A stretch of 44,013 nt of DNA, from positions 1 through 44,013 of the forward strand of contig JAEEHM010000099.1 in assembly GCA_016280895.1 (NCBI GenBank). The letters run 5' to 3'. Shown one piece after another: positions 25,943-34,272 of the stretch (the first letter of the stretch is position 1; each line of letters begins with the position of its first letter). The notes beneath the pieces were generated by a model. It worked only from the letters and a program-made list of their open reading frames with translations, was not told the origin of the DNA and did no database searches. Origin of the DNA: Bacillota bacterium (GTDB lineage: Bacteria; Bacillota_I; Bacilli_A; ML615J-28; CAG-698). Position numbers and translations under genes: made by a program.

Positions 25943-26596
25943 TTATTCTTTATTCATCAAGTCAGGAATTACGCAAAGATTTCTTTCTTTAAATAAATTC
26001 TTTTCCATTTTCTTAGTCAAATGAGCACCCACAAAACTTGCAATATAACCATCACAATAACAGGTAATATATTTCGCAATTGGATAATTTGCGTATACAA
26101 CAGTATTATCTTCATAATCAATCACAATATCATGAATATTTTTAATTAAACCAAGACCAATATATTTTAAATATGCTTCTTTAATAGTCCAGATTTGCGT
26201 AAAAGTAGTATTATCATCAGTATTATAGAAATTATAATCATTATCATTATAAACTCTTCTTGTTAATCTATCCAATCTATCCTCTTTAAAATTTTGAATA
26301 TATTGAACATCAACACCAATTTCTTCATCACTTAATGACATTAGACACATATCATTAGAATGAGAGATGTTGAAATGATAAGTGCCATCCTTGAAATCAG
26401 GTTTACCATATTGATTAAATACTAATGTTGAATCAAGATTTTCTTTTTCTACTACATACTTAAACAAGATATCCCTTGCTATTTTTTCTTTTCTTTTTGC
26501 AGCATTAGTGATATCTTTATATTCATCATTATTTGAAAATCCCTCAATTACTTCTTCTTTGATCGTACTAATCTTTAAGTAATAATTTTTCAACAT
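25943..26596 (-). CDS. 4'-phosphopantetheinyl transferase, Sfp type
   Basis: The 217-aa protein has the Sfp-type signature: FNISHSNDMCLMSLSDEEIGVDVQYI with the metal-binding GVDVQ, and WTIKEAYLKYIGLGL with the catalytic WxxKEA. It moves the phosphopantetheine arm of CoA onto a carrier protein. No synthase or carrier protein gene is nearby, so it may serve the fatty-acid carrier or a remote cluster. I chose the ATG at 26596 because GGGTG lies six bases upstream; a GTG three codons earlier overlaps that site. Confidence 0.9.
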   Translation of the reverse strand: MLKNYYLKISTIKEEVIEGFSNNDEYKDITNAAKRKEKIARDILFKYVVEKENLDSTLVFNQYGKPDFKDGTYHFNISHSNDMCLMSLSDEEIGVDVQYIQNFKEDRLDRLTRRVYNDNDYNFYNTDDNTTFTQIWTIKEAYLKYIGLGLIKNIHDIVIDYEDNTVVYANYPIAKYITCYCDGYIASFVGAHLTKKMEKNLFKERNLCVIPDLMNKE

Positions 26597-26613
26597 AATC
26601 TTCACCCAATTAT

Positions 26614-26642
26614 ATTATATTATAATAATTTTCAATTGTAAA
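26614..26642 (-). promoter_or_regulatory. promoter of the phosphopantetheinyl transferase gene
   Basis: TTTACA and TATAAT are 17 nt apart on the minus strand; an overlapping second TATAAT lies five bases upstream. Confidence 0.6.
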
Positions 26643-26655
26643 TTAAATAAAAAAT

Positions 26656-26695
26656 AAAAACGATTTCTAAAATTTCTTTTAAAAATCGTTTTTTT
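26656..26695 (-). terminator. terminator of the B12 uptake operon
   Basis: A 10-bp stem (AAAACGATTT and complement) with a 16-nt AT-rich loop is followed on the minus strand by a T-rich run. It begins just after the stop codon of the S-component gene. Confidence 0.75.
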
Positions 26696-26697
26696 TA

Positions 26698-27240
26698 TTA
26701 TTCATTTGTTTGGTCGATAATTACTTGTTCATCATTATCAATTAAATAAACATCATTTTTCTTTAATGCTTTGTAAAGTGGATTATATAACCACAATACT
26801 GTGATAACAGAACATGCCACTAACACAATTTCAAATGGTATGTCAGCAATAACATAGGCTTTGAAATCGACTTTATAAAAAACTACACTTGATAAGACGA
26901 AGATCCAACAATACAATAATGCTCCAATTCCTGCAACTGTTGCTTTTACATAGATATTTTTCTTTCTCACAAAATAACTTGCAAGCATTATTGTTTCCCA
27001 ACCAATAAACATTGGTAAGATTACATATAAGGTCATTGAACCTACAAATAGATTATCTAATAGTACATGCATTAACACAATTGCAGTTCCCCACTTAGGG
27101 CCACAATATGCTCCATATAGTACTAATAGTAATACTGTAAGTTGAACATTAGGAATAAATGATAGAGCTTCTTCTTGAACAAATATAATCGCTGTAAGAA
27201 TAGCAGTTACTACAACTTTTAAGATTAGTTTTTTTCTCAT
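26698..27240 (-). CDS. ECF-transporter S component-like membrane protein, probably cobalamin
   Basis: The 180-aa protein has about six hydrophobic segments. It begins VVVTAILTAIIFVQEEALSFIPNVQLTVLLLVLYGAYCGPKWGTAIVLMHVLLDN, the layout of ECF S components, which bind a vitamin in the membrane and dock onto a shared EcfA–EcfA'–EcfT module. An AxxxA-like helix (AILTAI) is present in the first segment. The ECF motor genes are not in the window. The cobalamin riboswitch at the head of the operon and two DUF4430 partners point to vitamin B12 or a corrinoid as substrate. The start overlaps the upstream gene by ATGA. Family fairly sure, substrate inferred from context. Confidence 0.82.
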   Translation of the reverse strand: MRKKLILKVVVTAILTAIIFVQEEALSFIPNVQLTVLLLVLYGAYCGPKWGTAIVLMHVLLDNLFVGSMTLYVILPMFIGWETIMLASYFVRKKNIYVKATVAGIGALLYCWIFVLSSVVFYKVDFKAYVIADIPFEIVLVACSVITVLWLYNPLYKALKKNDVYLIDNDEQVIIDQTNE

Positions 27241-27638
27241 AGCTTAGTTTCCCTTAAACTTACTACTAATCCATCCTTTATTTTAATACCATCTATGGTG
27301 TAATTTGAATAAACATCATCAACATAGATAGCTAGATATGTAGTAGTAAAATCAGTTTTAACATCATCGATGTCATATAACCATACACCAGTTTGTGTTT
27401 CGCTATATCTTACAGTGTAGTTTTCTTTAATAATTGACCAAACAGAATCTCCCTCTTTATAATTAAATTCCCTTTTATTCACCTTATTATCAAGTGTCAC
27501 AATCTCAATAGTGATTGTGCCGACATCTTGAGATACTGCATTTTTCTTTTCTACTTGTTTTGCAATGATTAATGCTCCAATTGCGAGTGATAAGAAAAAT
27601 ACAGTAATAAGGACTTTAATCAGGATATTTTTACGCAA
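27237..27638 (-). CDS. membrane-anchored DUF4430 domain protein (corrinoid-binding candidate)
   Basis: The 133-aa protein has one N-terminal membrane anchor (ILIKVLITVFFLSLAIGALII, with no lipobox Cys) and a single DUF4430 domain: FNYKEGDSVWSIIKENYTVRYSETQTGVWLYDIDDVKTDFTTTYLAIYVDDVYSNYTIDGIKIKDG, given here as motif landmarks GDSVWSII, YLAIYVDD and GIKIKDG. DUF4430 is the domain shared with the C-terminal half of intrinsic factor and transcobalamin. It overlaps the upstream lipoprotein by 8 bp and the S component by 4 bp. It may pass B12 from the surface lipoprotein to the membrane transporter. Confidence 0.82.
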   Translation of the reverse strand: MRKNILIKVLITVFFLSLAIGALIIAKQVEKKNAVSQDVGTITIEIVTLDNKVNKREFNYKEGDSVWSIIKENYTVRYSETQTGVWLYDIDDVKTDFTTTYLAIYVDDVYSNYTIDGIKIKDGLVVSLRETKL

Positions 27639-28863
27639 AGATGTTTACAGCCTTTCCAGAATCTCTTTGTGCTTTATAAGCCATTAAGCTAGCATAAATT
27701 TGGTTTGTAGAATAATTGATATCTGTATCTTCTTTACTCCATTTAACAAGACCTAAATCAGCATCATAATAATCAAGAACTAATTGAAGTAAATCTTTAC
27801 CACTTTCATCTTTTACTTCTCTTGCATTGATATTATTTGCAGCAAGTGGAAGTAACATTAATGCAGTTGAGCATCCATTTCCTTGATCAGCAGCAGTGAT
27901 ATTATTTAATTCTTCTAAAGTGAAAGTCTTAAATACTGATAAGTTAGTCATTTGCCAGTTCCAACCATCAAGACCCCATTCAGTGCCAGCTCTATATTCA
28001 GTAGTTGATAAAGCAGTAACAGCATCAGATGTAACCTTTAATGCATAAGCAGGTGATAGATAGAATGGAGTTGCGTATTCATTGTATGCAGTATCAGCAG
28101 CTAAATTAGTCATATAAGTAGTATATGCAGCAGCAAATGCTGTTAAATCTAAATTAAGTGCTCTAGCAGCATAGAAATATTTACCCCATGTAGCACCATC
28201 ATATTCAGCAAAGTTTTCAGCTTCTAGTGCAGTCTTTAAAGCGGCATCAAATTTATTAGCATTAAATAAATTAGCATCATAACCAGCTGTCTTCATCATA
28301 TAAAGACTCATTGCTGACCAATAATCAACAGTCTTCATATCTTTAGAATTAGCAACAACTTTAGAGAAAGTATTCTTCATATAAGAATAAATAATCTTAT
28401 CAACTAATACATCACTAGCATCTAATTTGCCGTAACCTGATTCTACAGTGTTCCAACATTCAGCAATAAATTCAAATTTATCGCCATCATCAATTACTAA
28501 ACCATCAACACCAGTTGAAGCATAAGCACCATTTTCATAAAGTGCTAAATACCAATTAGCATCAACGATTGAGTTTGAAATTGAAGCAACGCTTGTACCA
28601 TAATCAGTCTTGTATGTTACAGCATTCATTTCATTATTAATAGCATCTAATACTGATGCTTGATCTTTAGTAGAAAAAGTCTTTTCAGCAAGTACTTTAC
28701 CATCAATATCTACAACCTTAACTGAATAAGATTTGTATGTTTCAACAACTGGTGGTTCAGGAGTATTTCCTCCATCCTTCTTCTCATCATCTGCTTTCTT
28801 ACATGCGAAAGCAAATAATCCAAGTAATAAAACTAAGATTAAACAAAGTCTTTTCTTAAACAT
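27631..28863 (-). CDS. transcobalamin-like lipoprotein (DUF4430 + alpha-helical toroid-like domain)
   Basis: The 410-aa product has a lipoprotein signal ending LFAFAC (Cys21). Residues about 45–140 form a DUF4430 domain (VKVVDIDGKVLAEKTFST, ASVLDAINNEM, DANWYLALYENGAYASTGVDGLVIDDGD). Residues about 150–410 are helical with repeated hairpin-like units (WSAMSLYMMKTAGYD, WGKYFYAARALNLDL, NGCSTALMLLPLAAN, NQIYASLMAYKAQRD), as in squalene-cyclase/prenyltransferase toroids. Intrinsic factor and transcobalamin have these same two parts in the opposite order. Placed directly behind a cobalamin riboswitch, it is a strong candidate for a surface B12-capturing protein. The ATG has a poor ribosome-binding site. 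Confidence 0.83.
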   Translation of the reverse strand: MFKKRLCLILVLLLGLFAFACKKADDEKKDGGNTPEPPVVETYKSYSVKVVDIDGKVLAEKTFSTKDQASVLDAINNEMNAVTYKTDYGTSVASISNSIVDANWYLALYENGAYASTGVDGLVIDDGDKFEFIAECWNTVESGYGKLDASDVLVDKIIYSYMKNTFSKVVANSKDMKTVDYWSAMSLYMMKTAGYDANLFNANKFDAALKTALEAENFAEYDGATWGKYFYAARALNLDLTAFAAAYTTYMTNLAADTAYNEYATPFYLSPAYALKVTSDAVTALSTTEYRAGTEWGLDGWNWQMTNLSVFKTFTLEELNNITAADQGNGCSTALMLLPLAANNINAREVKDESGKDLLQLVLDYYDADLGLVKWSKEDTDINYSTNQIYASLMAYKAQRDSGKAVNIFA

Positions 28864-28871
28864 TAAAATTT

Positions 28872-28913
28872 TTAACTATTTATTAACTTCCATCGTCTCC
28901 CAGCGTTTTCCAT
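28872..28913 (-). CDS. possible 13-codon leader peptide between riboswitch and lipoprotein
   Basis: On the minus strand ATG begins a frame MENAGRRWKLINS followed by TAA, ending eight bases before the lipoprotein ATG. GAGGAAAG lies about nine bases upstream of this ATG, whereas the lipoprotein itself has no good site. Translation of the lipoprotein could therefore depend on coupling to this leader. Its sequence also holds GCTGGGAGAC, which resembles part of the B12 box. This is inference from spacing and motif only. Confidence 0.35.
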   Translation of the reverse strand: MENAGRRWKLINS

Positions 28914-28939
28914 TATAAACAGCTTTCCTCATATTAAAT

Positions 28940-29085
28940 TACTTAGGCAAGTCTCCTGGCTTAACATCATCTTCCATACCCCTTCTCACATATTTGCAAT
29001 GGTTTGGTATTTCATCCGTATCACAGTTGCTGGGACAGTCCAAGATTCACACTTGTGTTCCTTATTAAGTATTCCTACACCTAGC
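28940..29085 (-). promoter_or_regulatory. cobalamin (B12) riboswitch
   Basis: On the minus strand the conserved parts occur in order: AGGTG...GGAA, GTGTGAATC, CTGTCCCAGCAACTGTGA (29020–29038), GTATGGAAG, and the B12 box AGCCAGGAGACTTGCC (28946–28961). These are the landmarks of the class I cobalamin riboswitch, which binds adenosylcobalamin and shuts down downstream genes. A TATAAT at 29093–29098 gives the likely promoter. Downstream, GCTGGGAGAC near 28898–28907 can pair with TCCCAGC of the aptamer core and may serve as the expression platform. Confidence 0.96.
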
Positions 29086-29092
29086 ATTGTAT

Positions 29093-29098
29093 ATTATA
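29093..29098 (-). promoter_or_regulatory. -10 box of the B12 uptake operon
   Basis: A perfect TATAAT lies a few bases before the 5' edge of the riboswitch. A -35 is weak (TTCGCA at 18 nt). Confidence 0.5.
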
Positions 29099-29141
29099 TC
29101 ACTTTTTAAAAATATATGCGAATATATAAAGATTTCTTTAC

Positions 29142-29168
29142 AAAAAAAGATTGAATATTATTCAATCT
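29142..29168 (-). terminator. intrinsic terminator of the citC–pgs–kinase operon
   Basis: A 21-nt near-palindrome (arms AGATTGAATA and its complement) at 29148–29168 is followed on the minus strand by seven T. It overlaps the last codons of the kinase gene and closes the long operon. Confidence 0.85.
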
Positions 29169-30912
29169 CTTCGTTCTTCTTAAATTCAACAATAAATTTT
29201 GTTCCAACATCTTTTTTACTTTCAACACTTAATTTGGCCTCTAACACATTACATATCTGCTTCACAATATTAAGTCCAATACCACTACCACCTTTTCTTC
29301 GATTATGGCTTTGGTCAATACGATAGAATCTTTCAAATATTCTATCAATATCTTTTTCATCAATACCGATACCAGTATCAGCAACAGTAAGGATTATCTT
29401 AGCATCTCTTTCTTCCACATTTATGTAAACTTTACCACCTCTTCGATTATATTTAATCGCATTGGATAGTAAATTACTAATTAAATGATCAAGTAAATTT
29501 GTTTGTTCATAAATATATAAATTCTCATCAACATTTACTATTATTGATATATATTCTTTATCAGCCTGTTCTGTATAAGCTTCAACTGTACTTGAAATAA
29601 CATCTTTGAAATAAACCTTTTCCTTATCTCCTTCTAGATTACGTCTGTATTCTAGATTAGATAGGTATAATAATTCATCAATTGTCATCTTCATTTTAAT
29701 TGATTCATTATATATAACATTCAAATATTTCTTTGTTTTTTCATCTGCATTATCATTGATTGCTAGCAACAATTCGGAAAAGCCTCTAATTGAGGTAATT
29801 GGGCTCTTTAATTCATGTGATGCATTAGAAATAAATTCTGCTTTCAATTCATCATTTGTTCGCTTTTCGGTAACATCAGTCATAAGGACAATAAATAAAC
29901 CTATTTCTTGATTATCACTAAACCATTTATTTTTTAAATAATCAATTGATGTAGCATATATTTTTTCTTTCACACGATCAACAATATCAAAATATTCATC
30001 TTCATGTTTTTTAATTGCTTTTTCAATATTTGAAAGTAGTAAATCAATTGTTAATACACGATGATAATTGATATTCTCTTCTACCTTGCCACTAATATTT
30101 AATACTTCTTTAGCATAATCATTTATTAATAATATTTCTTCATTTTCACTAATAATGATTATTCCTTGTTCCATATTGTTGATAACAAAATCAATTTTTG
30201 AATGCTCAAATCTAATGCTTTGCATAGATTTTAAAATATTCTTATTTACTTCATTGATTTCTCTTAACACATTTTCTACTTCACTATATCTATGACTATC
30301 CTCAATTTCTTTATACTCGCCTTCATTGATGGTCTTTAAATGGGAATCAATCTTTTCCACAATTTCCACAATATTTTCTGATGTCTTCTTAGAAAAGAAA
30401 ATACTTAAGAATAGACCGATTATTAAAAGAATTAATAATACCAATAAATTCATATACAAGAAGGAAGTATTAAATGAATATTCCGTAGATGTTCTCATAA
30501 TAATATCATTAGATAATATCTTAATATAATAAATCCTTTGTTGATCTACATATATTCTATCATTATCTGTACTTGCTTCATTAGCTCTTAATAATTCACT
30601 ATCACTAATTGATGCAGAAATAGTCACTCCGATCATATCATTTTCTGAGTCTTTCACAATATTTCCGTGGCTGTTACAAATAGTAATTTGTAACCATTCT
30701 TGATTCTTCGTGAAACTATCGACAACACTATTCAATTCTTCATCAGTTGATGTCTCCATAATTTGATTAGACACAACATTTGACATATTGATTAATTGTG
30801 TTTCCATTGAACGGAGGTTGTAATATGATGAAAAAGAAAACGAAAATAAGAAAAAGATAAGTAAGCTTATTCCAGTAATAAACGCATTACGACGAATAAT
30901 CTCATCCTTCAT
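29158..30912 (-). CDS. sensor histidine kinase, PhoR-like
   Basis: The 584-aa protein has two membrane helices (about 10–33 and 151–173) flanking a ~115-residue extracytoplasmic sensor. A linker helix and PAS-like domain (about 235–345) follow, then HisKA with phospho-acceptor His366 (FISNASHELKSPITSIRGFSELL, shown by its central motif SHELKSP) and an HATPase domain with N box LISNLLSNAIKYN, G1 VADTGIGID and G2 GGSGIGLNIVK. It autophosphorylates and passes phosphate to the partner regulator encoded nine bases upstream. Being last in the pgs operon suggests it senses the envelope, the polymer or a related metabolite; the ligand is unknown. Confidence 0.95.
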   Translation of the reverse strand: MKDEIIRRNAFITGISLLIFFLFSFSFSSYYNLRSMETQLINMSNVVSNQIMETSTDEELNSVVDSFTKNQEWLQITICNSHGNIVKDSENDMIGVTISASISDSELLRANEASTDNDRIYVDQQRIYYIKILSNDIIMRTSTEYSFNTSFLYMNLLVLLILLIIGLFLSIFFSKKTSENIVEIVEKIDSHLKTINEGEYKEIEDSHRYSEVENVLREINEVNKNILKSMQSIRFEHSKIDFVINNMEQGIIIISENEEILLINDYAKEVLNISGKVEENINYHRVLTIDLLLSNIEKAIKKHEDEYFDIVDRVKEKIYATSIDYLKNKWFSDNQEIGLFIVLMTDVTEKRTNDELKAEFISNASHELKSPITSIRGFSELLLAINDNADEKTKKYLNVIYNESIKMKMTIDELLYLSNLEYRRNLEGDKEKVYFKDVISSTVEAYTEQADKEYISIIVNVDENLYIYEQTNLLDHLISNLLSNAIKYNRRGGKVYINVEERDAKIILTVADTGIGIDEKDIDRIFERFYRIDQSHNRRKGGSGIGLNIVKQICNVLEAKLSVESKKDVGTKFIVEFKKNEEIE

Positions 30913-30921
30913 TTTCTACCT

Positions 30922-31602
30922 CTATTCATTGATTATATAACCAACTCCACGTACTGTTTCAATATATACATCACTTGTGTATGCAGCAAGTTTTTCTCTG
31001 ATTGCTTTTATATGCATATCAAGAGTTCTTGTTTCAACTAAGAAATCATAACCCCAAATGTGTTTTAATAATTTAGAACGTGTTACTACAATTGATACAC
31101 TTTCAAGTAATATTTGGACGATATCATATTCCTTAGATGTTAAATCTAAAGGAATATCTTTATAATATACCTTGTGTTTCACAATATCTAAACTTAAATC
31201 ACGTGCTTTCAAAATCTTATTTTTGTGCATGCCTACCTTACGCAAGTTAACATTAACACGTGAAATAAATTCAAGTAAGCCAAATGGCTTTGTGATATAA
31301 TCACTAGCACCCATATCCAAACCTCTAACGATGTCAAGTTCTGATGATTTAGCACTAACGATAATTACAGGAATTTCCTCAGTTTCTTTATTCTCTTTTA
31401 AGATTTTTAAGACTTCATAGCCACTCATTCCTGGAAGCATTAAATCTAAAATAATTAATTCTGGTTTGCTAACCTCTAATTTCTTAAAGAAAGATTTAGG
31501 TTCTAAAAAACCAAAAGCTTCAAAACCATTCTTTTCTAATGTTTCTCGTTCGAGTTCATTGATGTTTTCATCATCTTCAATAAAATAAATTAATCTTTTC
31601 AT
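30922..31602 (-). CDS. OmpR/PhoB-family response regulator
   Basis: The 226-aa protein has a receiver domain with acidic pocket Asp10/Asp11, phospho-acceptor Asp53 in ILDLMLPGMSGYEVL, the switch Ser/Thr in IIVSAKS and Lys in YITKPFG. A C-terminal winged helix follows (DIPLDLTSKEYDIVQILL ... RTLDMHIKAIREKL ... VRGVGYIINE). It is a DNA-binding transcription regulator activated by the downstream kinase. It lies nine bases after pgsW in the same transcript, so it may control its own operon. Confidence 0.96.
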   Translation of the reverse strand: MKRLIYFIEDDENINELERETLEKNGFEAFGFLEPKSFFKKLEVSKPELIILDLMLPGMSGYEVLKILKENKETEEIPVIIVSAKSSELDIVRGLDMGASDYITKPFGLLEFISRVNVNLRKVGMHKNKILKARDLSLDIVKHKVYYKDIPLDLTSKEYDIVQILLESVSIVVTRSKLLKHIWGYDFLVETRTLDMHIKAIREKLAAYTSDVYIETVRGVGYIINE

Positions 31603-31611
31603 ATTCTTCTC

Positions 31612-32712
31612 CTATAAATTATATTTTTTTCTAACTATAAAATAAAAACTTAACATCACTATTGATATCACGATTCCCATAATTGGAATTGCGATATAAT
31701 ATTTAGTTTCAAAATAAACATCACCAGCACCAACAGCAGGAATGCCAGCTGGATCTTGAGGTAAACCATATTCATATGCTATCTTTGTGATATTCAACAT
31801 TTGAATAATCGGAATGCCATTTTCTAAATAAGTTTCTAGTAGACCCTTATGATCCAAATCAGTACTAGATTTATTTAAAGTCAAATAATTAGGTTTTACT
31901 AAACCACGATAATTAACAGCATTAGTATAACCATTTCCCATCGACACAATTGTTCCACCAACATTTAAAAATAATTTTAAATTTGGACATTTTTCTTCAA
32001 TATATTCTATTCTTTTTTGAATGTTTTTCTTAAAATCACTTTCACTTATGAACTTTACAGCACTAGAATTAATTCTTAGCATCAATTCTTCTCTTACATC
32101 ATTAGGAAATTCTGAGCCATCATCATAAGCACCACCAAAGGATACATAATCTAACTTATTCTCATATATACCAAGTTCGTATAAATAATTGGCCATATCA
32201 AAATAAGTAAAACTAATATCTGTAGCACCATAACTAGAAGCACCAATACCTGTCATAGATATAAATTTAAGTCCATATTCCTGCGCCGCAATTGTTGCTG
32301 AAATGTTTAATGCAGGGAAAGATCCCGATGTAACAATCGCAATTTCATCACCGCTTTTTAAATTAGCTTCCTTAAACATCTTAATGTATACAGCTGCAAA
32401 ATTAGGATTTGTGCTTGTTCTTTTAGCTGCAGGTTCTCCTTCAGTAGTTTGAATCTTACTATGAAGTGGACCTAACATACCACTTTGATATTTATCTTCA
32501 CTACTTAAGCTTAAACCTAATTCTTGTTTCTTTTCTTTTATTTTTTGAAAAGCAAGTTCTGCTTTTTGGCTTGCACTTTCCATTATTTCGTAATAGCGGT
32601 CTTTCGTTGATGTGCTTGTAGTAATTGTAAGCATATATATTACGATAAGTAGTGCACCCCAAAAGGCAAGTAAAATATTTATGTATTTGGGGCTCTTATC
32701 TTTAACTACCAT
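31612..32712 (-). CDS. poly-gamma-glutamate system protein (PgsW-like)
   Basis: The 366-aa protein is anchored by an N-terminal helix (ILLAFWGALLIVIYMLTITTS) and a C-terminal helix (YYIAIPIMGIVISIVMLSFYFIV), with a large outer domain between. That domain has DEIAIVTSGSFPALNISATIAAQEYGL, ISMTGIGASSYGATD, NVGGTIVSMGNG and QDPAGIPAVGAGDVYF, as in the PgsW family recalled from Fusobacterium-type poly-gamma-glutamate loci. It would take the place of PgsA/CapA, absent here, in export or assembly. It follows pgsC by one base. Family assignment is from memory of motifs. Confidence 0.75.
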   Translation of the reverse strand: MVVKDKSPKYINILLAFWGALLIVIYMLTITTSTSTKDRYYEIMESASQKAELAFQKIKEKKQELGLSLSSEDKYQSGMLGPLHSKIQTTEGEPAAKRTSTNPNFAAVYIKMFKEANLKSGDEIAIVTSGSFPALNISATIAAQEYGLKFISMTGIGASSYGATDISFTYFDMANYLYELGIYENKLDYVSFGGAYDDGSEFPNDVREELMLRINSSAVKFISESDFKKNIQKRIEYIEEKCPNLKLFLNVGGTIVSMGNGYTNAVNYRGLVKPNYLTLNKSSTDLDHKGLLETYLENGIPIIQMLNITKIAYEYGLPQDPAGIPAVGAGDVYFETKYYIAIPIMGIVISIVMLSFYFIVRKKYNL

Positions 32713-32713
32713 C

Positions 32714-33160
32714 TTATGCTCCTATGATATTTCCGATAAAGACCACAAACTCAATAATACACATTACAACAACAAGCGAAGGAATAGTTTTTGCTACTCC
32801 TTGTTTTGAAATGTCATTCGCAATTAGACCCGCAATTGTGTATCCAATTAAGGATATACTCAATAAATGAATTGAGAGTCCATTGATAATTAATTCCAAA
32901 ACAATATTCAATAAAATACTAATAATTATCATTATCGCAAATCTACGTTTACCAAAAATAATCAAATACCTCGAAATAAATTTCACAATATAATAAGTAA
33001 TAACAGCAACAATTATTGTGTACACAATTCTTTGCGGCTGATTAATATACATTGCAAGCAATCCCGGTACAATAATACCACCTGGAGAAATATGAGTAAT
33101 CTCATAAAAAATGATACTAATTAAAATACCTAATACCAACACATTGAAATCAATTGTCAT
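32714..33160 (-). CDS. pgsC: poly-gamma-glutamate biosynthesis membrane protein PgsC/CapC
   Basis: The 148-aa protein is wholly membrane-embedded with about five helices and opens VLGILISIIFYEITHISPGGIIVPGLLAMYINQPQRI, the highly conserved PgsC/CapC start (…SPGGIIVPGYLAL...). PgsC forms the membrane synthase with PgsB that polymerises glutamate through its gamma-carboxyl group. The start overlaps the pgsB stop by ATGA. Length agrees with Bacillus PgsC (about 149 aa). Confidence 0.92.
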   Translation of the reverse strand: MTIDFNVLVLGILISIIFYEITHISPGGIIVPGLLAMYINQPQRIVYTIIVAVITYYIVKFISRYLIIFGKRRFAIMIIISILLNIVLELIINGLSIHLLSISLIGYTIAGLIANDISKQGVAKTIPSLVVVMCIIEFVVFIGNIIGA

Positions 33161-34272
33161 AGCTTTTCACCATTTTTTCTGAAATACTCAAGTATTTTCA
33201 TTCCCTTTCCACCGATATTACCAATTGCGAAAATTATATCTTCATGATTTAAATCTTCAATTTTGTGTAATCGATTAACTTCTATACTAATTCCATTCTT
33301 TTTCAATCTTTTAATAATGTAATTAGGATTAGATCCATATATTAAAATCTTCTTTGCTTTTAAATTACTTAAAAGCTCAATATGTTGTACTACCCTACTA
33401 GGTCTATCAAATCTACTATTAAGTAGGATTGTTAATGAATTATAATCATATTCTTCTATTACTTGATTATATACTATTCTAATTGATTCTGGGTCATTAA
33501 TAGAGAAACCATTTAAAAATATTGTGTTATCATATTTTATCTTTTCATATGCTCCAATATCATGATGATAATTCTTCATTCCTTCAAAGAATTTATTTAC
33601 ATCAAGATTAAATGCTTTCGCAACTTCTAGTGCACACGCAATATTTTCTTTAAATGTTTCTAAATTATCACCATCATATTCACTTGCAAGCAATACCTTA
33701 GCATCCTTTTTTTTCGCATTTTCTTCAAAGATATTTAAAAACTTATCTTCGCCACATACTAATATTCCCTTATTTGGAATTGTGTTAGAAAAAGAATATG
33801 CGATATCTTCTAAAGTACTACCCATCTCATCCAAATGGTCTGCACGTACATTTGTAATAACTGTACAATCACTTCTTAATATCATCTCTTCAGATATTTT
33901 TTGAAGTTCTGGTTTAACTGCCATACATTCTAATATTAAGACCTCTGCACCTTCCTTATATGCACGTCTCATCATTTGGATTTGTTCACGAATATTCGCA
34001 TTACCCAATCTTTTAATTAATACATCTTCATTATTAGTATTAATGTACATCGGCTTAGTACCTGTAGTTTTACTAAAAACCTTATAGCCACAGGCTCTAA
34101 AACCAGCATCAATTAATCTAGTAGTTGTTGATTTTCCTCTAATTCCATTAACATGAATAAGGTATTTAAATGATTTTCTTATCTTATTTATATATATTTT
34201 TTCAAGCACAATATAAGTAAGATAGCCAATCATCAAAACTAATACTACTATTGTGATAAACATCTTATTCAC
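33157..34272 (-). CDS. pgsB: poly-gamma-glutamate synthase subunit PgsB/CapB
   Basis: The 371-aa protein has an N-terminal membrane helix, the ATP-binding loop VNGIRGKSTTTRLI (41–54), KTTGTKP, ILECMAVKPELQ and TNVRADHLDEMG, all characteristic of PgsB/CapB, which is related to Mur ligases. It activates glutamate carboxyl groups with ATP and joins them through amide bonds. The monomer in this organism is presumed glutamate but not proven. It overlaps the preceding lipoprotein by 8 bp and pgsC by 4 bp. Confidence 0.93.
   Translation of the reverse strand: MNKMFITIVVLVLMIGYLTYIVLEKIYINKIRKSFKYLIHVNGIRGKSTTTRLIDAGFRACGYKVFSKTTGTKPMYINTNNEDVLIKRLGNANIREQIQMMRRAYKEGAEVLILECMAVKPELQKISEEMILRSDCTVITNVRADHLDEMGSTLEDIAYSFSNTIPNKGILVCGEDKFLNIFEENAKKKDAKVLLASEYDGDNLETFKENIACALEVAKAFNLDVNKFFEGMKNYHHDIGAYEKIKYDNTIFLNGFSINDPESIRIVYNQVIEEYDYNSLTILLNSRFDRPSRVVQHIELLSNLKAKKILIYGSNPNYIIKRLKKNGISIEVNRLHKIEDLNHEDIIFAIGNIGGKGMKILEYFRKNGEKL

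Noticed and set aside
25943-26596. A natural-product cluster around the phosphopantetheinyl transferase
   Set aside because: No synthase modules, carrier proteins or tailoring enzymes lie nearby; the gene stands alone with its own promoter.
27631-28863. A prenyltransferase or terpene cyclase role for the lipoprotein
   Set aside because: It is secreted, lacks the zinc or DXDD motifs of those enzymes, and sits under a cobalamin riboswitch with DUF4430.
29087-29326. Plus-strand frame over the kinase 3' end
   Set aside because: It is antisense to conserved kinase motifs G1 and G2 and has no start signal.
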